Shown in pieces: positions 36,650-42,011 of a stretch of 42,011 nucleotides of DNA (within the stretch, counting starts at the first letter, position 1; every line of letters begins with the position of its first letter). The stretch spans positions 1-42,011 of the forward strand of contig CAKZVB010000327.1 in the NCBI GenBank assembly GCA_937922015.1, in the 5' to 3' direction. Origin of the DNA: an uncultured Granulosicoccaceae bacterium. Lineage in GTDB: Bacteria > Pseudomonadota > Gammaproteobacteria > Granulosicoccales > Granulosicoccaceae. The notes below the pieces were generated by a model. The model was given only the letters and a program-made list of their open reading frames with translations, had not been told where the DNA came from and did not search any database. A program made the position numbers and the translations under genes.

Positions 36650-37369
36650 GTGAGTTTGGAAAATCTTCGACAAGTAAAAATTCTTGCTTTTGATGTATTT
36701 GGAACTGTGGTCGACTGGCACGGCAGCATCGTAGGTGAAGTCCGGCAAATGCAGCTTGATGTTGATGCGGCCGACTTTGTGCGTGCCTGGCGGGCGGGAT
36801 ATAAGCCGGCGATGGCCAGAGTAATGTCTGGTGAGCTGGGCTGGACCAGAATTGATGACCTGCACCGCATCATCCTGGATGATGTGCTTGCTGGATTTAA
36901 TATTGAACTTGACGAGCCGGCGCGTGTGCAGCTGAACCTTGCCTGGCACAGGCTGCAACCATGGCCTGATGTTGTCAGTGGCCTGCATCGACTCAACACT
37001 CGATTTACCACTTGTTCTCTGTCGAACGGCAATTTATCGTTGCTGGCAGATATGGCAAAAAATGCCGGTTTGCCGTGGGATCTTATCCTGTCTGCTGAAG
37101 TATTCAAAGCCTACAAACCGCACCCCGATACCTATTTGGGGGTGGCGAATGTTTTTGATGTTCGTCCGGAACAAGTCATGTTGGTGGCAGCACATCATGA
37201 TGATCTTGCCGCCGCCAGAGAATGCGGTTTGCGAACAGCCTATATCGAACGTCCTGCAGAATTCGGCTCCGATCAGCTAAAGGATGTTTCTCCGCCTGCG
37301 GGTTCTGGCAACGACTTACACATGAGTGACTTTCACGCGCTTGCCAGTGCGCTTGAAGTACCCGAGTGA
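36650..37369 (+). CDS. HAD-superfamily hydrolase, haloacid dehalogenase type II-like
   Basis: The 239-residue protein has all HAD motifs. The nucleophile is Asp15 in AFDVFGTVVDW; motif II is in TCSLSNGN; the Lys is in FKAYKPHPDTYLG; motif IV is in VAAHHDDLAAA. FDVFGTVVDW is characteristic of L-2-haloacid dehalogenase-like members, though many of these act on other phosphates or acids. The start is a GTG at 36650 with a poor ribosome binding site; a TTG two codons later is an alternative. The 3' end overlaps the convergent metalloprotease gene by 54 bases. Confidence 0.85.
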   Translation: MSLENLRQVKILAFDVFGTVVDWHGSIVGEVRQMQLDVDAADFVRAWRAGYKPAMARVMSGELGWTRIDDLHRIILDDVLAGFNIELDEPARVQLNLAWHRLQPWPDVVSGLHRLNTRFTTCSLSNGNLSLLADMAKNAGLPWDLILSAEVFKAYKPHPDTYLGVANVFDVRPEQVMLVAAHHDDLAAARECGLRTAYIERPAEFGSDQLKDVSPPAGSGNDLHMSDFHALASALEVPE

Positions 37370-39565
37370 AAACAACATAAATGTAGCAAAAAGAATGTCT
37401 GTCAGATTAAACGCGCCAGCGGCAGAATTGTCGTTGATACCAGTGCGCGCACCGGATGGTAGACCCGGATTGTTAATGCTGCTGTCGTAAAGTAACTGAG
37501 TGTTGCCGTTGATGTCACCGCTCATGGAGTTGTTGTCGGGGTGGCTATCCATAAAACCCACCGGCTGCACTTTTGCAATCACGTTTTCCTGTAGTGTCAG
37601 AGGAGTTTGAAACCCTACAGTAAGTTGATTGCTTGCACCGGGTGCGAGGGCCGCCACAGAACAGACAAGTTCATTGTTTTCAAGCGAACAATCAGGGGGT
37701 GTGGAGGCCAGTTTTTGTAAACCATCTGTGCTTAATCTGACAACAGAACCTGATGTATTGCGGGTGTTGTCGTAGTTAAATGTAGTGACTATCACTTCGG
37801 TGGCACTGACGCTTAAGTCTATGCCAATATCCATGGTGTCGATAAGACAGTTACCGACTAGTACGACCTGCTGAACTGATTCTTTACTGCAGCTGGAAAA
37901 TGTTCGCCGTGTGCTACTGGATAAATAGGGCCACATGACATTACCCGAATCATTGCTACAGGCGGTATCTGAATCATGTTGTGCACCTAATGTATGGGCA
38001 ATTTCATGCGTAGACAGAAGCGCGGGCAGGCGGTAAGGAGAGACTACGCTAACATCATAGCCATCGGTTCTGCAAGCCGATCCGATCCATGCCAGACCTA
38101 ATGCAGAGTCGCTGTTCTTGTTGCCGCTGAACAGTGTGGCCATGGCTATATCACCACCTAAATCCGGGCTGGCTTTGCGATATTCGCTGAAATTCCGCAT
38201 CATGCTTTCCATGGTCACACTGCCAAGATTCATTGGATCAGTATCCTGGCTGTCAATAACAATAATGGTATCTATCTGTAACGCCAGGCCAAATTGTTCC
38301 CGAAATATACCATCAGTTGTATTTAATATTGCGCGCGCTTCCTCGGCCCCGCGGCCGCCGTGGTAACTGTTAAATTTACTGTCAACAACAACACCAATCA
38401 GTGCGGTCAGACCGACGGTGCCTGTTTCGAACGTCGGTTCTGACACCAGTTTGATGCTACGCATGTAATTGTTAAATTGATCATTGCTCTTTGGCGGGTA
38501 CAGAGCATGGTCTGGTTCGGTTGAAATATTGCCGTCAATATCACCGAGCAACAACGGGTTAAAATCGCTTAAGGTGCCACCGGTTTCAGTGGGAACCAGG
38601 CTATGTTTTTTTCCATGTACCGAAATCATTCCGCGCAGATTGTTATCAGAGACTGTGATGCGTGCCCATGAATCCGGTTCGCCTTCAACACGACCCGCGA
38701 ACGCCGTAGTGTCTGTGATTCTGATCGGAGATCCATTGGCATCGACAATTCTGGTGTCAGCAGTGACCTGGCTTTGGTTAAGCAGCAGGTTTAAATCGTA
38801 GCCATCAACGCTGATCACCGCACGCCACGCGAAACCGTATTGTCCATAGGGTTCGAGGCTGACAAGTGAGCTGGCTGTTTTCTGGTGATTTTGTAAATAT
38901 TGCAATCGTTCGTTGCTGCGATCAAACCAAAGCCTTGATACATACTCGTCACGTGGCCAGGCGATGCCTGCTATTGATATTCCGGTATGGCGATCACGCA
39001 GTTCGGTGAGCTTGGTCAAAGCCAATTGCCGGTTGCCCAGCTGCTCTTGAGCGATGGCCTCGGAGTAAAGTGCCGTGTCATAGTAGCGGCTTTGCGGGTC
39101 CGTGTAGCGCAAAGTCTGAAAGGTATCGTGTGCCAGATCAAATTCAAAATTATCCATCATGGCAATATAGGCTTGCAGATAGCGGGCGTCGTCAACCAGA
39201 TTGCTGTGTGGGTGTTCCGCGGTAATTCTATCCAGTAACGCCAGCGCGGTGCGGATGTCGCCTGCGGCACGGGAATTTAAAGCGGACAGGTACAGGTCCA
39301 GGTCGGTGTTATTGCCGAAGTTGATGGCCTCCTGCAGTACCGGTAATTTAATTTTAGCGTATCGACGTTCTACACTTTTCGCCGGTTGTGATGCCAGGTA
39401 GTCCCGATACGCCAGCGCCGCTGATTGATATTCACCATTGCTCTCAAACTTCCAGGCTATAGTAAGTAACTCTTCACTTGTAAGCTGCGCGTGAGCGCCG
39501 ACGGATATTAACAGACAAAATGCGATTGTCGCGTTGAGGCAAAATGTTTTAAGAAAGCGTATCAT
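37316..39565 (-). CDS. Secreted metzincin metalloprotease with TPR-like N-terminus and C-terminal anchor
   Basis: The 749-residue protein has a signal peptide (FLKTFCLNATIAFCLLISVG, cut after AHA). Residues 30-200 look like TPR helices (FESNGEYQSAALAYRDYL, AAGDIRTALALLDRI). A reprolysin/ADAM-like catalytic domain spans about 380-570, with the zinc site HEIAHTLGAQHD (520-531) and the Met-turn at Met544 (NVMWP). A beta-sandwich-like region of about 110 residues follows. The end is tripartite: a small-residue patch NSAAGAF (714-720), a hydrophobic helix LTDILFATFMLFSLGYF, and a basic tail KRTGKR. That resembles GlyGly-CTERM-type sorting signals, though it lacks the GG. It is probably exported and held at the surface or cleaved. 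It is divergent from the Omp85-like gene. Confidence 0.85.
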   Translation of the reverse strand: MIRFLKTFCLNATIAFCLLISVGAHAQLTSEELLTIAWKFESNGEYQSAALAYRDYLASQPAKSVERRYAKIKLPVLQEAINFGNNTDLDLYLSALNSRAAGDIRTALALLDRITAEHPHSNLVDDARYLQAYIAMMDNFEFDLAHDTFQTLRYTDPQSRYYDTALYSEAIAQEQLGNRQLALTKLTELRDRHTGISIAGIAWPRDEYVSRLWFDRSNERLQYLQNHQKTASSLVSLEPYGQYGFAWRAVISVDGYDLNLLLNQSQVTADTRIVDANGSPIRITDTTAFAGRVEGEPDSWARITVSDNNLRGMISVHGKKHSLVPTETGGTLSDFNPLLLGDIDGNISTEPDHALYPPKSNDQFNNYMRSIKLVSEPTFETGTVGLTALIGVVVDSKFNSYHGGRGAEEARAILNTTDGIFREQFGLALQIDTIIVIDSQDTDPMNLGSVTMESMMRNFSEYRKASPDLGGDIAMATLFSGNKNSDSALGLAWIGSACRTDGYDVSVVSPYRLPALLSTHEIAHTLGAQHDSDTACSNDSGNVMWPYLSSSTRRTFSSCSKESVQQVVLVGNCLIDTMDIGIDLSVSATEVIVTTFNYDNTRNTSGSVVRLSTDGLQKLASTPPDCSLENNELVCSVAALAPGASNQLTVGFQTPLTLQENVIAKVQPVGFMDSHPDNNSMSGDINGNTQLLYDSSINNPGLPSGARTGINDNSAAGAFNLTDILFATFMLFSLGYFKRTGKRVKVTHV

Positions 39566-39838
39566 TTGCCACTGCCTGTTATTGTTGAGAACCGGTACAT
39601 TTCGTGTGTTTGTAAGTTACCGACGAGCGCAAAGTATTTGTTCGTTCATCTTTTGCCGGCTGTCGACACGCCCGCAACCGGGGCCGGTTTGTCATCAGTA
39701 AAAGCCGTGGCAACGGTAAACAACTGATAAACCTCAACCTCTTTGTATCGATCGTCTGTAATAGCATCTACGGTATATCTAATGGTTGGCGGCAGAAATA
39801 CATCGTTACTTGACCCAATTTATCGACGGATTTGACGT

Positions 39839-41593
39839 ATGCCCCAGGCGCAAATAAAACACAGGATGGTATCTGGCAGCGTGTGCTCCAGAGCACAGAT
39901 TCATCGGTTTGCAGAATCATTGAGGCTTTTGTTTCCGGCGTTGCTGCTTTGTTTCACGTCGGCGACAGCGGCCCAGACGGCAGAGTCGCAAGCCGGTATT
40001 TTGATCAGCGATATATTCGTCGATCGCGTCAAAATATTTAATCCTGAAGAGGCCCGGCGCAGTTCGGTTTATCGCGTGATTAATTCACTTCACCGCACTA
40101 CCAGAGAGCAAACTATTTTACGTGAACTGGGAATCGAGCCCGGTGCCACAGTCAATCGGAATGATGTTGACGAATTTGAAAGAATACTGCGACGAATGGA
40201 TTTGTTTGCCGCAGTTTCTGTTGAATTGCGTTCGTTACAGACAAAAAATGCTGATGATCTTTCAATGCCAGCCAGCGGGCGTGCCGAAACCAGCGTTGCC
40301 GAGTTGCATATACAAACGCGTGATCGTTTGTCGATCGTAGCAGGTGCCTCCGGGTCGTTTCTGGGCGGTGTTGGAGAGCTGGGCTTCACTCTTGGTGAGC
40401 GTAATGTGTCTGGTCTGGGAGATTCGTTTTTATTGAGTTATACCGGAAATACTGAAAACGAATTGCGTGGTGCTGTTTCCTATCGCGATCTGCATTTTAT
40501 AAAGAAAGATCAACGTGCCTTATATCAAGTTAGTCGTACAGAGGAGGGAGACTCTTATTTGATGCGGTTTCAGCGTCCTTTTAAAAGCCGCCAGGATAAC
40601 AAAGCCTGGTCAGTAGCAGTGGAAAGCGTCGAGAGAGATATCGATTTCTACGAAGATGGATTTTCGGTGGTACAGATTCCAGAAGTAAAAAAATCGCTTG
40701 AGTTTAGTCGAGTATGGCGACACGTGTCTGCAGAGCGTTCGCTTCGCCGTGGTGTTTCTTTGCGGTTTAATGAGTTTGTTTACCAGCAGTCTCTTGGCAG
40801 CCAGGCTGACAGTATTGTAGCGCCAGATGATTCAAATCGATTCTACGCAGGCTTTCTTATAGCCAAAGATGTAGCGCGTGAATACCGGAAAGTAAGCGGA
40901 ATGGATACTTTGAAGTTTACCCAGGATCTGGCATTGGGCAGCACCGTTGAGCTGGAGGCGGGGCTGATCATATCGGAAAATCAAAGTGGAGCCGACAACC
41001 CCACAGCAATTAACCCCAGGCTGACTGCCCGCTATACCAATGCTTTTGCTGCGGGGGAAAACAACCTGTTGGGGTTGTCCGTATCGGGCGGCGGCACATT
41101 TGGAACGCTGGGCAGTGAAAATGGCGAGGGAGTCGGGCAGCCATGGTCATTAAGTGCATCGGTCAGGTGGTTTAACAGCGCGCTGGACAGGCATACGCTG
41201 GCAAGCCGTGTCGATTACGTGATTGCTGATAACAATGATGGTTTACCCGTTCAATACACGCTTGGCGAGAATAATGGCCTGCGTGGCTACGCCAACAAGT
41301 TTCTATCGGGTAGCGAAAGGATTAGAATTAACCTTGAGGATCGTATGGATTTTGACTGGCGGTTGGGTGTCTTTGATGTGGGCGCTCTGGCTTTTTTTGA
41401 TATGGGCTGGGTGGCAGATGACGACGGTTCTGATGAGCTGAAACGTTCTGCTGGTGTCGGTATACGTTTGGGATCCAATCTACTGCTTGGCGCGGGCGTT
41501 ATTCGAATGGATTTGGCGGTACCGCTGGACGCCGAAGCGCAGGATGACGATCCGACCTTGTCAGTTTCTCTGGGCCAGGTGTTCACTTATTGA
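39839..41593 (+). CDS. Omp85/BamA-superfamily outer-membrane protein with one POTRA-like domain
   Basis: The 584-residue protein has a signal sequence (SLRLLFPALLLCFTSATA) preceded by a longish basic leader. A single POTRA-like domain spans about 53-135 (RELGIEPGATVNRNDVDEFERILRRMDLFAAVSVEL), followed by a beta-barrel of about 400 residues. The L6-loop motif is GLRGY at 480-484, the equivalent of VRGF/Y. The last strand ends in aromatic Tyr (SVSLGQVFTY), as BAM-dependent barrels do. BamA has five POTRAs and TamA three, so it is neither. FhaC/TpsB proteins have two. A signal from an internal ATG at 39866 is possible. It is the divergent partner of the metzincin. Confidence 0.85.
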   Translation: MPQAQIKHRMVSGSVCSRAQIHRFAESLRLLFPALLLCFTSATAAQTAESQAGILISDIFVDRVKIFNPEEARRSSVYRVINSLHRTTREQTILRELGIEPGATVNRNDVDEFERILRRMDLFAAVSVELRSLQTKNADDLSMPASGRAETSVAELHIQTRDRLSIVAGASGSFLGGVGELGFTLGERNVSGLGDSFLLSYTGNTENELRGAVSYRDLHFIKKDQRALYQVSRTEEGDSYLMRFQRPFKSRQDNKAWSVAVESVERDIDFYEDGFSVVQIPEVKKSLEFSRVWRHVSAERSLRRGVSLRFNEFVYQQSLGSQADSIVAPDDSNRFYAGFLIAKDVAREYRKVSGMDTLKFTQDLALGSTVELEAGLIISENQSGADNPTAINPRLTARYTNAFAAGENNLLGLSVSGGGTFGTLGSENGEGVGQPWSLSASVRWFNSALDRHTLASRVDYVIADNNDGLPVQYTLGENNGLRGYANKFLSGSERIRINLEDRMDFDWRLGVFDVGALAFFDMGWVADDDGSDELKRSAGVGIRLGSNLLLGAGVIRMDLAVPLDAEAQDDDPTLSVSLGQVFTY

Positions 41594-41949
41594 AGTTAAA
41601 GCGATATCGCTGTTGTTGTTTGGCGATTTTGGCCAGCCGCTTTCGGTCGGTGGTATTGTCAGTTGTAATGATCAGCTGCCGGGAGTTTCAATGAAATCGA
41701 GAGTGTTCAGGCAACCCGGTAGAGTGGGAAACCCGGACCATCACACTTACCACAAGCGATGGTCCGGGAGTCACTTCTATACTGCCTATAATTGTAGCCG
41801 GCCTGAATCCGTAAAACTTTCAGCAACAGCGTACTGACTTACGTCCGGTACAAGTACAGTTATCGTATCTACAGGGGTTAAATGCAAGGGTAGCGAATTT
41901 GATATGACAAAGTGTAACAGTTCACTTGCCGGGTTCAGGTAATTCGCAG
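41594..41949. other. Intergenic region after the Omp85-like gene
   Basis: About 356 bases contain no convincing gene. It holds the palindrome AGCGATATCGCT (41600-41611) soon after the Omp85-like stop, and a stronger inverted repeat at 41732-41768. The palindromic repeat element starts at 41950. Confidence 0.5.
41732..41768. repeat. 11-bp perfect inverted repeat
   Basis: CCCGGACCATC and GATGGTCCGGG are separated by 15 bases. The stem is strong and GC-rich, but no T-run follows, so it is not a standard terminator. It lies 180 bases before the second palindromic element. Confidence 0.7.
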
Positions 41950-42011
41950 CTAGGAGTCTGCGCGGTAGAAGTCTGCGTAGCGAGAATGTGCCATGGCGAG
42001 GGCCCTTGTCT
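41950..42011. mobile_element. Palindromic MITE-like element, second copy, cut by window end
   Basis: These 62 bases match the reverse complement of 12912-12973 at 61 of 62 positions. They begin with the same terminal CTAGGAGTCTGCGCGG. The element is therefore at least a two-copy repeat. In both copies the bases directly before the left CTAGGAG are AG. The rest lies outside the window. Confidence 0.85.

Overview
The window is about 42 kb of gammaproteobacterial chromosome, moderate in G+C and densely coded. Several gene orders are classic for that class: holD-rimI-prfC, pncC-recA-recX-alaS-lysC-csrA followed by tRNA-Ser(GCU) and tRNA-Arg(ACG), and ilvI-ilvH ahead of pssA. The FAD/GcvT-type demethylating dehydrogenase, the secreted metzincin and the Omp85-like protein would suit a free-living aquatic heterotroph. 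The genus cannot be named from the sequence alone.

Layout. 1-2.7 kb: a truncated Gly-Gly-Asp lipoprotein, an alpha/beta hydrolase, an unrecognised coiled-coil protein and an unrecognised lipoprotein. 3.0-6.3 kb: pckA with a strong terminator, then bepA on the minus strand. 6.8-12.8 kb: a plus-strand run of ilvI, ilvH, pssA, holD, rimI and prfC, mostly overlapping or closely spaced. 12.78-12.97 kb: a 197-bp, almost wholly palindromic repeat that supplies the stop codon of prfC. 13.1-15.7 kb: mutS (minus). 16.0-23.0 kb: the recombination, translation and csrA block with two tRNA genes, then a possible 22-residue membrane peptide and a hairpin. 23.3-26.4 kb: alkB-type dioxygenase, cinA-type protein and a secreted alpha/beta hydrolase. 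26.6-33.0 kb: glgX-glgP-pgi, a glycogen breakdown set feeding glycolysis. 33.2-37.4 kb: a dimethylglycine/sarcosine dehydrogenase-like enzyme, an HCCA-isomerase-like protein and a HAD hydrolase. 37.3-41.6 kb: a secreted TPR-metzincin divergent from a one-POTRA Omp85-like barrel. The last 62 bases are one arm of a second copy of the palindromic repeat.

How the genes fit together. PckA, GlgX, GlgP and Pgi cover the gluconeogenesis and glycogen axis. IlvI and IlvH start branched-chain amino acid synthesis, but ilvC is not beside them. MutS, RecA, RecX, AlkB and HolD are replication and repair proteins. BepA and the Omp85-like protein concern the outer membrane.

The least explained signals are the palindromic element (two copies, one fused to prfC), the metzincin/Omp85 divergent pair, the 22-residue hydrophobic reading frame, and departures from family norms in IlvI, CsrA, RimI and one hydrolase.
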